A stretch of 35,419 nt of DNA from a virus (IMGVR_UViG_3300025674_000158:1-35419), one strand, 5' to 3'. Numbered from the stretch's first letter, positions 1 through 9,851 are shown. Made by a program: numbers and translations. The notes: generated by a model not told the origin, from the letters alone.

Positions 1-93
1 ATGGGTGGTAAACATTCAGCTAGGGCAATGCAGTTAGCTACTAGACTATATCAAAAAGCGGGTGGTGGATATAGAGGTAACAAGCCAAAATGA
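1..93 (+). CDS. small basic protein, probably C-terminal part
   Basis: This frame is open from the first base and ends with TGA at 91-93. It gives 30 residues rich in Gly, Lys and Arg. The ATG at position 1 may be internal, since the window cuts the gene here. The stop overlaps the start of the next gene (ATGA), so the two are translationally coupled. It belongs to the run of small basic proteins ahead of the ejection protein. I recognise no family, and the true length is unknown. Confidence 0.5.
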   Translation: MGGKHSARAMQLATRLYQKAGGGYRGNKPK

Positions 94-506
94 ATTATGC
101 TCAGGTAAAAAAAACCTATGCTATCAAAAAGGCAGAGAAGAACTTTAAACCTCATATGATGTATGACCCAAAGACAGGCAAGGGTGTAAAAGCTAATAAA
201 CTCAGCGATCATTTACGTATGAAGAAGATGGGTTATGGTCACACCAAGAAAAAGAATTATTCTGTAGCCTCTGATAATAGTCTTAAAAGATGGGGCAATG
301 AGGATTGGGGATATATCAATAAGGGAGATAAAAAGAAACCAAAAGCTAAACGAGGTCGTTATCTACCAAAGAGCGTAAGACAAAGTCTAACCCCATCTCA
401 AAAAGTAGCAGAGAACAGAAAGAAAAGAAGAGCTACTCAGAGCGGAAAGCCTGAGGCTAAATATTCTGAAAGTGTTAGGAAAAAGGTAAGGAGTACTTAT
501 GCCTAG
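90..506 (+). CDS. small basic phage protein, function unknown
   Basis: 138 residues, strongly basic, with many Lys and Arg spread along the whole length and no membrane segment or signal peptide. The C-terminal third has a run of the type LTPSQKVAENRKKRR followed by a Ser/Lys/Arg-rich tail, a composition seen in small phage proteins of the DUF5872/DUF6321 sort. The start is fixed by the ATGA overlap with the preceding stop. The stop overlaps the next start. Its place between the tail genes (if the genome is circular) and the ejection protein suggests a minor virion or DNA-associated protein. That role is inferred; there is no catalytic motif. Confidence 0.75.
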   Translation: MNYAQVKKTYAIKKAEKNFKPHMMYDPKTGKGVKANKLSDHLRMKKMGYGHTKKKNYSVASDNSLKRWGNEDWGYINKGDKKKPKAKRGRYLPKSVRQSLTPSQKVAENRKKRRATQSGKPEAKYSESVRKKVRSTYA

Positions 507-774
507 TCCCGCATGGACACGTAAAGAGGGGAAGTCTGAAAGCGGAGGTTTAAATGCTAAAGGTGTTGCCTCATATCGTAAGGCTAACCCTAAGTCTAAG
601 TTAAAAATGGCGGTTACAGAGAAAAATCCTACAGGAAAAAAACTAGCTAGAAGAAAAAGTTTCTGTGCAAGGATGTGCGGTATGAAGAAAAGATTAACAG
701 GGGAGAAAGCTAGAAGAGACCCTAATTCAAGAATAAACAAGTCACTTAGAAAGTGGCGATGCAAGTGTAGGTAG
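499..774 (+). CDS. DUF6321-like small basic cysteine-containing protein
   Basis: 91 residues. The sequence begins MPSPAWTRKEGKSESGGLN and carries the landmarks AVTEKNPTGKK, RRKSFCARMCGMK and DPNSRINKSLRKW. I recognise this pattern from a widespread family of small phage proteins (DUF6321). Cysteines at CARMC and at the C-terminal CKC could bind metal. Function is unknown; in other phages it lies near structural genes and is sometimes labelled structural. The start has a strong AAGGAG at 488-493 and overlaps the previous stop by 8 bases. Family assignment is from memory of the motif and has not been searched. Confidence 0.8.
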   Translation: MPSPAWTRKEGKSESGGLNAKGVASYRKANPKSKLKMAVTEKNPTGKKLARRKSFCARMCGMKKRLTGEKARRDPNSRINKSLRKWRCKCR

Positions 775-777
775 TGT

Positions 778-1578
778 ATGGCAGACCCAATGGACAGATA
801 TCGTAAGTATTTAGATTATAAACTTAAGCAACAAGAGACTGAAAGAAGTAATACGGCTAAAACACAATTAGCTAATATAGAGGCTGAGTCTAGAAAATAT
901 CGTGCTGATAGAGAGTACATGACAGAGATGTTAAAAATACAGGGAAATCAAAACAAAGAGAGACTTGGCATCTACGTTGATTTAATTACTCAGCTAAATA
1001 AATTTGATGAGCAAAATCCTCTTACTGATTATATCATACAAGACCCTAAAGATTATTATCCATCCGATGGTAATACGAAACAACCAAGGATGTATTATAA
1101 AAACAAAGATGGTTCTTTAGGACAAGAGATTCCTCAGGATGTTGCTTTGGAAATACTTGCTAGAAATAAGAGAACTCTTACTACTAGAGAAAGTATAGCA
1201 ACAGGTGTTAAGAGTGTTGACCCTTTTGGTAAGGTGCAAGACAAAGAGAATGATAATGCTAAGAGAATTAAAACTGACCGCTCAGGAAATGTTGTTATAG
1301 ATAATAAGAATATTAAACAGATACAAAATGAAATAGATGAGAATCCAACTATTACTATGCCTGAAGAATCTGATAGAAAAAAGAATGATTATGTAACTCC
1401 ACCCTCAGCACAAGACCTACAAAAAAGAACTAAGGTAACTACAGTTTCTGATTTAATTAAATCCCAAAAAGAACGTGGGGTTGGAGGGAACACTAGATTG
1501 GATAGTAATTCAGGTGGATTCAATGCGGGTTCTAGTGCCAATCAATTCTTAGGTGGGAAGTCAGGATTTCAGCAGTAG
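778..1578 (+). CDS. putative virion protein with N-terminal coiled coil
   Basis: 266 residues. Residues about 5-85 are charged, Lys/Glu/Gln-rich and predicted by eye to be a long helix or coiled coil. The middle is mixed, and the last 60 residues are Gly/Ser/Asn-rich and probably flexible. No signal peptide or membrane segment is present. It lies directly upstream of the 2076-residue ejection-type protein with a 3-base gap. That is the place where many podoviruses keep a smaller internal virion protein (T7 gp14/gp15 region). I therefore infer an internal virion or ejection role; no homology is recognised. The ribosome binding site is weak, suggesting coupling to the upstream gene. Confidence 0.7.
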   Translation: MADPMDRYRKYLDYKLKQQETERSNTAKTQLANIEAESRKYRADREYMTEMLKIQGNQNKERLGIYVDLITQLNKFDEQNPLTDYIIQDPKDYYPSDGNTKQPRMYYKNKDGSLGQEIPQDVALEILARNKRTLTTRESIATGVKSVDPFGKVQDKENDNAKRIKTDRSGNVVIDNKNIKQIQNEIDENPTITMPEESDRKKNDYVTPPSAQDLQKRTKVTTVSDLIKSQKERGVGGNTRLDSNSGGFNAGSSANQFLGGKSGFQQ

Positions 1579-1581
1579 TAT

Positions 1582-4500
1582 ATGGATCGTTCTTGGCTCT
1601 ACGAGGGAGTGGCGAAAAATGAGAACGTAGACACTTCCGACCCTAATTGGACACATAATATATATGGTGTGTCAACTTGGTCTGATTGGATGAATGAATA
1701 CAATGAAGACCCTCAAAACCCTAGTGTATATCCCGATTACGAAAACCCTATTATAAATGCAGATGGTAGCTCATATGCTAGAGTTCGATTTACAAACCCT
1801 GATACTGCTAAAGCAGTAGGCGAAAGAATTATAGATGACCATTATGATAATGCCAAAGGAGACTTAGTAAGGTTTTCTACTACATATATAAATGGATACG
1901 AATCTGAATTTGATACACTCAATCCTGAATTTAAAAGTAGAACAAAAAACTATTCCAATAGATTAAGCTCTTGGCAGAATTATGGAGAGACTAAAGAGGT
2001 TGTAAAACAAACTGCATCTCAAATAAAGAATAGGGAGTATATGAATCTTATGCGTCCTACTCTTGAGTCATTCTATAAAAAAGAAACATTAGATGATGCT
2101 ATTGAAAGAGGTATTAGTTATCAAGACTTCATATATGGCAACGCTTTATCTCAGGAAGAACAAGACAGAGAAAAACTAGCCAATACTCCCGCTTATGAAT
2201 TAGATACTTTTTCTACTGAATATGCTAAAAGAATGGGCAGTCAGTTTGTTGCGGGTTTTGGTGATGTTGCCTATAGCATGGGTGGTGGTCTTGATTGGTT
2301 AGGATTTGAAGTCGGAGACGACCTTAGAGAATGGGGAGAAAGTGTTCAGAAGTCATACGGACAAGAAACAGACCCTGACTTATTTAAGGGGGATAAGTTC
2401 TTACCTGATTTATTTGAGGCTATGACAGATGGAGATTTTTGGTTATTAGATGCTCCAAGATTATTACCAAATATCATTACCTTACTTATACCATATACTG
2501 CGGGTGCAAAAGCTACCTCATTAGCATTAAGAGGAACGGGAGCTCTATTAAGTAAAGTTCCTAAGATCGCGGGATATTTTGATAAAGTTGGTAAGGTAGC
2601 ACAAGCAACAAAACTTAATCAAAAAGTAGCTCAAGCAAGTCCTGTAGTAGCAGAGCTTATAGGGGGTGCTTACGTAGGTAGACAATTAGAGTCTCTTATG
2701 GAAGCGGGTGGTTTATTTAATGAATTAAAATCAGAGGGTTACTCTGACCAAGAGGCATCACTTGGAGCAAAAGAAGTTCATAATAATAACATGAATATGT
2801 TTTGGGTTGATATACCTCAGTTAGCTTTAGCATTTGGTAAGATGCCAAACATTTTAAAAGCTGATGTAGCAAAGTGGTATACTACTATGGGTGCTAAAAC
2901 TTTAAAGTATACAGGAGCGGGTGTAACAGAGGGTGCAGAAGAAATTACTCAATCTTACTTTACTGATTTGGGTAGGGCATTTGCAATAGACCAAGATAAA
3001 TATCAGGATATGGCTTACCTTGATTACTTATCTAAAGCTAGTACTAACCCTGAGGCAAAGAAGTCATTTGCTTTAGGATTTTTATCAGGTACTGCATTTC
3101 AAGGCATGGGGGATTTAGGTCAGAAATTGTTTGGTAGTGAAGATGCAGATATATCTACCGCTGAGGCTAAAGAAGTAATTCAGGAATTAGTTGATGACTA
3201 TGCAAATATAAATGAGGTAAGGGGTAGAGAAAAAGTTGATATAGAAAGTCTTGTAGAAAGCAGACTAAAAGAGATTACGGAGCTTAATGCTTTTACAGAC
3301 CTTGGTGTTGAATTCACATTTTCAAACAGAGAAATGATGGACGATGTAACACAAGACCAAGTGCAATACAACTTAGAAGAATTAGAAAAAAGCGGTAACG
3401 CAGAGAAGACAGGCGAAGTAATAGATGGTCAGCCTGTATATAGAATTAAAGGTATTCGTGGGTCAAATGATATAAAAGATGGGACAGTTCGTTTTCCTAT
3501 ATCTAAGAGAGCTACCAAAGAAGATGTAGCTGAGGAGGTTATAGAGGCAGTCGTTAAGGCTTTAACAAAGAGCAATCCCGCCCTAGCTTTAGAAATAGAG
3601 CGGTGGATTAATGAAAACACCGACCAAAGTAATGATGTATCAGGGTTAGAACTTTTTGCTAAAGCCTTTTTATATGGCAACTCTGAGGCAAACTCTAGAG
3701 GTAATGCTATAAATAAATCAATGTCAGGTATTTTAGTTGAGTCTGAATTAGCAGATGCATTTAGTAAAGAGTTTGATGGAGAGAACGGCAATGTTATTAC
3801 CAATCTACTTGAGGGAGATATAAACTTTGAACCTAAAACGATCGAAAATCCAACTCCAAAACCTGAGCAAGTAGAAGTACAGGAAGACGTAAATGACGAG
3901 GTAGAAGTAACTGATGAAAATACAGGGGCAGTAATTACTGAGGCAGATGCAGACGTAATAGCTGAACGTGTTAAGGGAACTAAGTATGAGTTGTTTGAAA
4001 AACAAGCAAGTCCTGAAGTTAAAGAACGTGTTAAAGAAGTTCTTCGAAAGTTGCAAGAAGAGAATCAAATAGATGATGATGTGGATTTACCTCCCGCAGT
4101 TGAGGAAGTTGGCGAAGACTTATCAACCCTTAGTAAAAAAGAATTAGAGAATAAAAGAAAATCAGAACTATCTGACTTCCTTAAGTCCAAGGGAGAGAAA
4201 GCATTAGTTAGAGATACTAAAAAAGTATTAATAGAAAGAATACGCAATCTTAACAAACAGGAAGAGAGTACTCCTGTTGAAGAAAAGTCAGAGCCAAAGA
4301 AAGTTGAGCCACCTAAGAAAGAGCCATTGCCTGATGTGCTTACTAATATATATGCTAACCCTCAATACACTAAGACGCAGTTGGCTAAGATTGCCAAAAA
4401 AGAGGGTATCGATGTATTAAAGACAGATACAAAAGCAAAGATAATCGCAAAGATAGAGCAAAAATATAAGCCAAAGAAAAAAATGTCCGCTAAGACCATG

Positions 4501-7500
4501 AAGAAAGAAGTGGTCAAAGCTATACAAAAGAAAAAGCCTGTATCTAAACCTAAGCCAAAAAAGAAAGATACTAAGTCAGAAAAAATTGCTATCCTTTCTA
4601 AACGTGGAGATAAGCCACTTACTAAAAAGAATATAACAGATATATTTTCTAAAGACCCACAACGTACAGATGTTGATTTAGTTGAAAACTCAGTAGATGC
4701 ACAAGTAGTTAGAGACTTATTAAAAGAATTAGGAATCAATCCATCTTCTCCACCTTATAGTTTAAATCAATCTAGTACGACTAGAAGTGGATTAACTGCA
4801 TTACATATGTATTATAGGAATAAGCAAAATGAGGGATTGTTAAATGTAGGGCAAAGTTTCTCTATAGCGGTTATGCCTGATAGACCTATACCACCTACCT
4901 ATGAACAAATGGATGGTCTTCAAAAATCCATACTGCAAAGAGCAGTTGCCTCAATTAGAGATGGTGCTAGAATCATATTTAACATTGATAGTTCTGACCC
5001 TGATAGTAGGGACAATCTAATTGATATTGTTACTGAGCAGACTAATTATGTTAGTAGAGACGATCTTAATGAGTCTCTAGGAGATGAGGAAACTATTGTA
5101 TTTGAGAATGTCAAGCGTAGAGCAGACAGGGTAGAGTTCTTTGATGAAGAGGTAGGGAGATTTCCTGATGACTTTGAAACAAAAGAGTATGAGATAGGCG
5201 ATGGTTATAGAGCACTAGACTATTATGTAGATAAGGCTAGTTATTCTGTGGCTGACAGAGAAGCACCAAAATTAAAATTCTCAGGGGACGCTAGTACATT
5301 ATCTGATGAAGATTTAGACAGGCAGATAAAGGGTAAGAAGACTAAAATAGAAAAAGAGAATATTAAAAATCAGGAAGAGAACTTTGGTCAAAGAAAATTC
5401 TTTTCTGACAAACTAAGAACATTCTCTAGAAACCTAGCAAAGATACATCCGACTTTACCAACTGTATTTAAAAAATATCAGTTTGAAAGCCGTAAGTATT
5501 ACAATGAGGCAATGGAGGACTTCAAACCTTTAATAAAGAAACTTAAAGAAATTAAAAAGCTAGGCAAAGGTGGTTGGGTATCTAAGGGAGATAAAGAAGT
5601 AGCTAGAGACTATATAGATATAGAGCTAGGTCTTAAAAATTCTGACTTTGATAATCCTAAGTTTCAAGCACTTATAAAAAAGTACGACTTAAAAGATGCT
5701 ATAGACTTAGCAAGACTACGATTTGAAAAGTTTGCTAGAGATTTTAAAGCAGTAGGTATGGATATTGGATATATCAATAATTACATAGCTAGAACTGTAA
5801 GTGACTATACAAACCTATTAGCTTACCTAGAAAAGAATGGTAAGATATCTCAGGAAGAAAGAATTCAAATTCAACAAGTATCTGAACAGATGGGGCAAGA
5901 GGGTAATGGACTATTAAGAGATGACCAAATACTTCAAATTGTTCAGGATATTATAGTAGGTAATGGAGCTACAAATAAGAATGGTTCTATTGATAATGGC
6001 AAAGCAAGAAAGATACTTGAAATAAATGCAGAGATGAATGCCTACTACAGAGATACTTTTGACGCATTAAATATTTATGCTAATCAAGTCTCTGAAAAGA
6101 TTATGCAAAAGAGATTCCTAGGTGGTTCTCATTATGGTATTAGAAAAAAGAAAGGTAAGAACGGCAAGACTTACTATATCATTACTAATAGAGTTACGAA
6201 CCAACAGATAAAGAGTGAGCAGTTTTTAAGTAAAGCTAGAGCAAGAGCTAGGATTACTGCATTAGAAAAACAGGACGCTGAAAAACAGGGAGCTCCTCAT
6301 TTTGATATGAGCGTTCAGTTGGATTCTATGGTTGAGGAACTAATAAAGAAATACGATCTTGATGTAAGGAACGCTGATAGGTTAAAACAATTATTAAATG
6401 TGTATTTCACTAAAGGTAAGGGAGACCCATTTTGGTCAGGGTTTAAAACACTTGGATATATCGGAACTCTTATGTCAGGTCTGTTCTCCACTATTACTCA
6501 GTTCGCTGATATATCATTGGCGATATGGCGGTCGGGGGACACAGGATTAGCAAGGATACCAACAGGATTAGTAAGAACATCTCAGGCATTAGCAAAATCT
6601 TTTATACATGGTGTAAAGCCTGATAAGGCATTATTTAAAAATGGTTTTATATCAAAAGAAGATTATGGTATTGATAGTATAGCTGAGGAATACCTTGCGG
6701 ATGATGGACACTTAGTAAACATATTTAGATTCTTAAGTAAAAATTTATTCTTTGAGTTCACAGATGCTTTGGGTAAGAACACCACAGTTAATGCTACTTT
6801 ATATAAATATCGTAGTGCTATTAGAAGACCTAATTCTAAGACGTTTGCTGAGTTAGATTTTAAACTAGACACTATGGGTTACAACCAAGGGGAGAAACAA
6901 AGAATATATAACGCTCTATCTAGCAACAACTTTACTGACCCTATCGTTAAAGAGTTTGCCTACTATGAGCTATTAAATGTTCAGCCTATTGATAAGTCAG
7001 AAGTACCTCCTTATTACTTAGAAAATCCTGGGTTTGGTAGGTTGTGGTATCAGTTAAAAACATTTATGATTAAGAGGTGGGATGTCTTCTATGATGACAC
7101 CTTAATGATTAGAGATAAGGCTACCAAATTCCAAGAGCAAGGTCAGACCGCAAAGGCATATGCGGGTTATGCTGAGATGATGTTTAGAATGACTATGTTA
7201 GCTACAACATTAGCACTTGGCGAGTCAGGTGTTGACAGATTTAAGGATTGGGTAGCGGGACGACGTAGCACACCAATGACAGATTTAGTCGCATCAAACG
7301 TGATGAAAATATTTGGCTTATCTAAATACAACTACTTTCAATTTCAAAGAGAGGGTTTATTACATGCTATGGTAAAACTTATTCTACCCGCATCGTTTAG
7401 TATGGCTGACGATATTGTTGTACAAGATTTAGCTTTTAAATATTTAGGTACTTACGCAGAAGAGGGTGTCAAAACTATTGGTACTAATGCATCTTTTGGT

Positions 7501-7812
7501 AAAGCAATGGAAAGAGGTACTAGGAAAATCGCACAGGATATTAAAAAAGATGGTATAAGAAGTTGGAAATACATTCCGATGGTTGGTAAACATTTATATT
7601 GGTGGGATACAGAAACAATGGGTAGTAAACCTAAAGGTCTATTAGACAGGGCTGATATGAGAGTAATAAATGATTATGTTAAAAAGATCGGTGGCGGTAT
7701 GGGTGCAAAAAGAACCAAAAAATACGATAAACAACCCAAGGGAGAAATTGGAAAAGCTAGAGAAAGAGTAGAAAGAAAATTAAAAAGAACTCTTAATGAC
7801 CTAGTCAATTAA
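1582..7812 (+). CDS. giant internal virion (ejection) protein, polyvalent type
   Basis: 2076 residues, the largest gene in the window. Such giant proteins downstream of podoviral tail genes are usually ejected into the host with the DNA (T7 gp16-like role). What is visible: an N-terminal globular part (1-290); a hydrophobic Gly/Ala-rich stretch around 294-330 (LLPNIITLLIPYTAGAKA); an acidic region near 730-850; two SAP/HeH-like helix-extension-helix units at about 850-890 and 929-960, the first containing KSELSDFLKSKGEKA; a very Lys-rich linker near 960-1015; then a long helical C-terminal half with hydrophobic segments near 1623-1650 and 1867-1880. The N-terminus faintly resembles a muramidase or transglycosylase repeat, but I cannot place catalytic residues. 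The start is 3 bases after the previous stop. Large polyvalent proteins of this layout are known; exact family membership is inferred. Confidence 0.85.
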   Translation: MDRSWLYEGVAKNENVDTSDPNWTHNIYGVSTWSDWMNEYNEDPQNPSVYPDYENPIINADGSSYARVRFTNPDTAKAVGERIIDDHYDNAKGDLVRFSTTYINGYESEFDTLNPEFKSRTKNYSNRLSSWQNYGETKEVVKQTASQIKNREYMNLMRPTLESFYKKETLDDAIERGISYQDFIYGNALSQEEQDREKLANTPAYELDTFSTEYAKRMGSQFVAGFGDVAYSMGGGLDWLGFEVGDDLREWGESVQKSYGQETDPDLFKGDKFLPDLFEAMTDGDFWLLDAPRLLPNIITLLIPYTAGAKATSLALRGTGALLSKVPKIAGYFDKVGKVAQATKLNQKVAQASPVVAELIGGAYVGRQLESLMEAGGLFNELKSEGYSDQEASLGAKEVHNNNMNMFWVDIPQLALAFGKMPNILKADVAKWYTTMGAKTLKYTGAGVTEGAEEITQSYFTDLGRAFAIDQDKYQDMAYLDYLSKASTNPEAKKSFALGFLSGTAFQGMGDLGQKLFGSEDADISTAEAKEVIQELVDDYANINEVRGREKVDIESLVESRLKEITELNAFTDLGVEFTFSNREMMDDVTQDQVQYNLEELEKSGNAEKTGEVIDGQPVYRIKGIRGSNDIKDGTVRFPISKRATKEDVAEEVIEAVVKALTKSNPALALEIERWINENTDQSNDVSGLELFAKAFLYGNSEANSRGNAINKSMSGILVESELADAFSKEFDGENGNVITNLLEGDINFEPKTIENPTPKPEQVEVQEDVNDEVEVTDENTGAVITEADADVIAERVKGTKYELFEKQASPEVKERVKEVLRKLQEENQIDDDVDLPPAVEEVGEDLSTLSKKELENKRKSELSDFLKSKGEKALVRDTKKVLIERIRNLNKQEESTPVEEKSEPKKVEPPKKEPLPDVLTNIYANPQYTKTQLAKIAKKEGIDVLKTDTKAKIIAKIEQKYKPKKKMSAKTMKKEVVKAIQKKKPVSKPKPKKKDTKSEKIAILSKRGDKPLTKKNITDIFSKDPQRTDVDLVENSVDAQVVRDLLKELGINPSSPPYSLNQSSTTRSGLTALHMYYRNKQNEGLLNVGQSFSIAVMPDRPIPPTYEQMDGLQKSILQRAVASIRDGARIIFNIDSSDPDSRDNLIDIVTEQTNYVSRDDLNESLGDEETIVFENVKRRADRVEFFDEEVGRFPDDFETKEYEIGDGYRALDYYVDKASYSVADREAPKLKFSGDASTLSDEDLDRQIKGKKTKIEKENIKNQEENFGQRKFFSDKLRTFSRNLAKIHPTLPTVFKKYQFESRKYYNEAMEDFKPLIKKLKEIKKLGKGGWVSKGDKEVARDYIDIELGLKNSDFDNPKFQALIKKYDLKDAIDLARLRFEKFARDFKAVGMDIGYINNYIARTVSDYTNLLAYLEKNGKISQEERIQIQQVSEQMGQEGNGLLRDDQILQIVQDIIVGNGATNKNGSIDNGKARKILEINAEMNAYYRDTFDALNIYANQVSEKIMQKRFLGGSHYGIRKKKGKNGKTYYIITNRVTNQQIKSEQFLSKARARARITALEKQDAEKQGAPHFDMSVQLDSMVEELIKKYDLDVRNADRLKQLLNVYFTKGKGDPFWSGFKTLGYIGTLMSGLFSTITQFADISLAIWRSGDTGLARIPTGLVRTSQALAKSFIHGVKPDKALFKNGFISKEDYGIDSIAEEYLADDGHLVNIFRFLSKNLFFEFTDALGKNTTVNATLYKYRSAIRRPNSKTFAELDFKLDTMGYNQGEKQRIYNALSSNNFTDPIVKEFAYYELLNVQPIDKSEVPPYYLENPGFGRLWYQLKTFMIKRWDVFYDDTLMIRDKATKFQEQGQTAKAYAGYAEMMFRMTMLATTLALGESGVDRFKDWVAGRRSTPMTDLVASNVMKIFGLSKYNYFQFQREGLLHAMVKLILPASFSMADDIVVQDLAFKYLGTYAEEGVKTIGTNASFGKAMERGTRKIAQDIKKDGIRSWKYIPMVGKHLYWWDTETMGSKPKGLLDRADMRVINDYVKKIGGGMGAKRTKKYDKQPKGEIGKARERVERKLKRTLNDLVN

Positions 7813-7850
7813 ATAACTTGATAAAACAGGGAACTTATATAATATAAAAT

Positions 7851-8354
7851 ATGGCAGATAGTGGAATAGCACCAAATCCTGATAGTAATCAACCATCAGG
7901 TACGTCCTATACAGGGACTTTAGGAACTGATTTAGGAACTACAGTAATTAGTGAGGTCTATAGAGACCTTTTAACTATTAATGATGCAAGTAGTAATAAC
8001 GCGGGTTCAACCGATAGTTTAAAATTTATACGAGATGGTGCGGGTTTTCCCTTACCACTTAAGCTAAGTAGGACAGAAGTCTCTGTAGAGGGAGATTTAA
8101 AAGTCAATGATTTACATATTGGAAATACAATCAATTTAGATTCGATTGACCAATATTTATTTAACGTAGATACAGGAACTACAGGAACTGTATTTAAAGT
8201 AAAATTAGGTAGTGAAGACATTTTCTCTATTGATAATGAGGGAGTCGTTGGAGCTAAAGGTTTAGACCTTGAAGAGACAGATGAAACAGGAATATCAAGT
8301 CCGTCTAAAGGTCATATAGTATGGAATGGCACTAGCCTAATGTGCTACAAATAA
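7851..8354 (+). CDS. putative tail fibre or tail-associated protein
   Basis: 167 residues, rich in Gly, Ser, Thr, Asp and beta-prone, with no Cys in the body and no membrane segment. The pattern SVEGDLKVNDLHIGNTINLD and the ending GHIVWNGTSLMCYK resemble short phage fibre proteins in which a shallow beta-helix ends in a small knob. It sits between the ejection protein and two longer fibre-like genes. A TATAAT-like box at about 7836 lies in the 38-base gap, but its spacing to TTGATA is only 14, so I do not call a promoter. Role is inferred from composition and position. Confidence 0.7.
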   Translation: MADSGIAPNPDSNQPSGTSYTGTLGTDLGTTVISEVYRDLLTINDASSNNAGSTDSLKFIRDGAGFPLPLKLSRTEVSVEGDLKVNDLHIGNTINLDSIDQYLFNVDTGTTGTVFKVKLGSEDIFSIDNEGVVGAKGLDLEETDETGISSPSKGHIVWNGTSLMCYK

Positions 8355-8373
8355 CGAATAAGGAGATTGCAAA

Positions 8374-9471
8374 ATGGCAGGTTGGGAACGAATTTTAACT
8401 GAGGGAGATGATGGGAATTATAAGAATAGCAATATTCAAAAGGCAACGTCTTCAGCATTAGGTGGTGTAAAGATCGGGTCAGGAGTTTCGATAGACGCGG
8501 GTGGTACTATATCAGTATCAGCGGGTTCGGATACTACTGTATCTAGTATGGCTTTTGATACATCAAGTGGTGTACTAACATTAACTGATTCAGCTAGTAA
8601 CACTACCACAGTAGATTTAGATGGAAGATTTATAACATCTCAAACTGATACTCAAGACTTAAGTATAAGTGGAAGAGTAATTAGTTTGGTTAATGGTGGG
8701 AGTGTAACAGTACCCGCTAGTTCTTCAAATGATTTTACAACTGCTCATAAGAACAAAGTTGATTTCTTAACAGTTACTCAAGCGGTGGACTTAGATACAA
8801 TGGAATCTAATATCGCTACTAACAATGCGAAGACAGGAATTACATCTGCTCAAGCGAGTGCTATAACTGCTAATACTGCAAAAACAGGAATCACATCTTC
8901 TCAGGCTAGTGCAATAACTGCCAATACTGCTAAGGTTGGTATAACTTCTTCTCAAGCTAGTGCAATTACCGCTAATACTGCTAAGGTTGGCATAACTACT
9001 GCTCAGGCAAATGCAATTACTGCTAATACGTCTAAGGTAACTTGTGATGAAAGTAATGTAAAATCTGTATTGGCGGGTCTAAATGATGCCGATACTCTTT
9101 ACATTGGAGACGGAGGTAACGATGCAAATATAAGCATTAGAGGTAATCTTACTGTAACAGGAACTACTACAACAGTAAATACTGAGACGATCGCTTTAGC
9201 TGATAATTTTATCCTAATAAACTCTAACCAAACAGGAACACCAAGTGAACATGGTGGTATCGAAGTTGAAAGAGGTAGCTCAAGTAACGTACTTCTATAT
9301 TGGAGAGAAGATATGGATAGATGGTTAGTTGACACAGGAGCAGATTACAGAGGTGAAATATTAACTACTAATGTTATTAACCAAAACCCAAGCACAAGTA
9401 ACAATGGAGTTGGTGTTGGGCACTTTTGGTACAATTCTAGCGCAAGAACTTTGTACGTTAGAAAAACTTAA
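8374..9471 (+). CDS. tail fibre protein with 17-residue repeats
   Basis: 365 residues. The N-terminus MAGWERILT is shared with the fibre gene at 9852, suggesting a common docking peptide. Residues about 25-40 (SSALGGVKIGSGVSIDAGG) are a motif typical of phage fibre shafts. Residues about 154-221 hold four 17-residue repeats, each based on GITSSQASAITANTAK, probably helical or coiled-coil. The C-terminal part is beta-rich (SIRGNLTVTGTTTTVNTET) and ends with a HFWYNSSARTLYVRK knob-like stretch. It likely forms trimers and contacts the host surface. The start has AAGGAG 8 bases upstream. The GCA codon after the start gives the only GCAGG that I found in the window. Confidence 0.85.
   Translation: MAGWERILTEGDDGNYKNSNIQKATSSALGGVKIGSGVSIDAGGTISVSAGSDTTVSSMAFDTSSGVLTLTDSASNTTTVDLDGRFITSQTDTQDLSISGRVISLVNGGSVTVPASSSNDFTTAHKNKVDFLTVTQAVDLDTMESNIATNNAKTGITSAQASAITANTAKTGITSSQASAITANTAKVGITSSQASAITANTAKVGITTAQANAITANTSKVTCDESNVKSVLAGLNDADTLYIGDGGNDANISIRGNLTVTGTTTTVNTETIALADNFILINSNQTGTPSEHGGIEVERGSSSNVLLYWREDMDRWLVDTGADYRGEILTTNVINQNPSTSNNGVGVGHFWYNSSARTLYVRKT
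8833..9036 (+). repeat. four tandem 51-bp coding repeats in the tail fibre gene
   Basis: Four in-frame 51-bp units encode 17 residues each, with variants at the first residue (T or V) and near the SSQAS core (SAQAS, SSQAS, TAQAN). The last unit is the most diverged. Such repeats can change the fibre length through recombination. They are coding repeats, not CRISPR: units are adjacent, without spacers. Confidence 0.9.
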
Positions 9472-9488
9472 TTAAGGAGGAAACATAA

Positions 9489-9701
9489 ATGCCTTTACAG
9501 TCTAAAGGTGGTTTCAAGAATAAAAGTCAGTTAGTTAAGGTTGAAGAAAAAAAAGATGATAGGGTTGAATTAAAGGCGAGTGATACAGATTTCTTATTAA
9601 AGCTATTTATGGATAGCTCCTTTAAAGGGAGCGACATAGAGAAAGCTCACGCAGTTCTGACTAAATTAGCAACCATGCACAGGAGGAACTTAAATGTCTG
9701 A
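9489..9701 (+). CDS. small hypothetical protein between fibre genes
   Basis: 70 residues, charged, predicted alpha-helical, with Lys-rich N-terminus and the ending LTKLATMHRRNLNV. It has a very strong ribosome binding site, AAGGAGGAAA, ahead of the start, and overlaps the next start by 8 bases. Lying between two fibre genes, it could be a fibre chaperone or a tail-assembly factor, but nothing in the sequence proves this. No family recognised. Confidence 0.75.
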   Translation: MPLQSKGGFKNKSQLVKVEEKKDDRVELKASDTDFLLKLFMDSSFKGSDIEKAHAVLTKLATMHRRNLNV

Positions 9702-9849
9702 TAAACAAACATCAATCAAGTTCACGCAAAATGAACTTCAGATATTAATCATAGCTATGGAGGGAGCTACGATAAAAGGAAAAGATGCTTTACCTATCGC
9801 CAATCTAATAAAAAAACTCTCTAATGGATTTGAAAGAGCGACGAAATAA
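9694..9849 (+). CDS. 51-residue hypothetical protein
   Basis: A short gene of 51 residues beginning MSDKQTSIKFTQNELQ and ending GFERATK. It starts inside the end of the previous gene, preceded by AGGAGGA with a spacing of about 6, and its stop is directly followed by the next fibre gene. The helical, mildly charged sequence with a hydrophobic stripe suggests a small two-helix protein. Co-occurrence with the 70-residue neighbour hints that the two act together. Function unknown. Confidence 0.7.
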   Translation: MSDKQTSIKFTQNELQILIIAMEGATIKGKDALPIANLIKKLSNGFERATK

Positions 9850-9851
9850 TA

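Noticed and set aside
3429-6872. Minus-strand open frames within the ejection protein gene
   Set aside because: They are antisense shadows of a well-supported 2076-residue gene, with no ribosome sites or family motifs.
7817-7841. Promoter before the gene at 7851 (TTGATA, TATAAT)
   Set aside because: Spacing of 14 bases is too short for a normal sigma70 promoter.
8833-9036. CRISPR-like repeats
   Set aside because: Units are adjacent, in frame and without spacers; they are protein repeats of a tail fibre.
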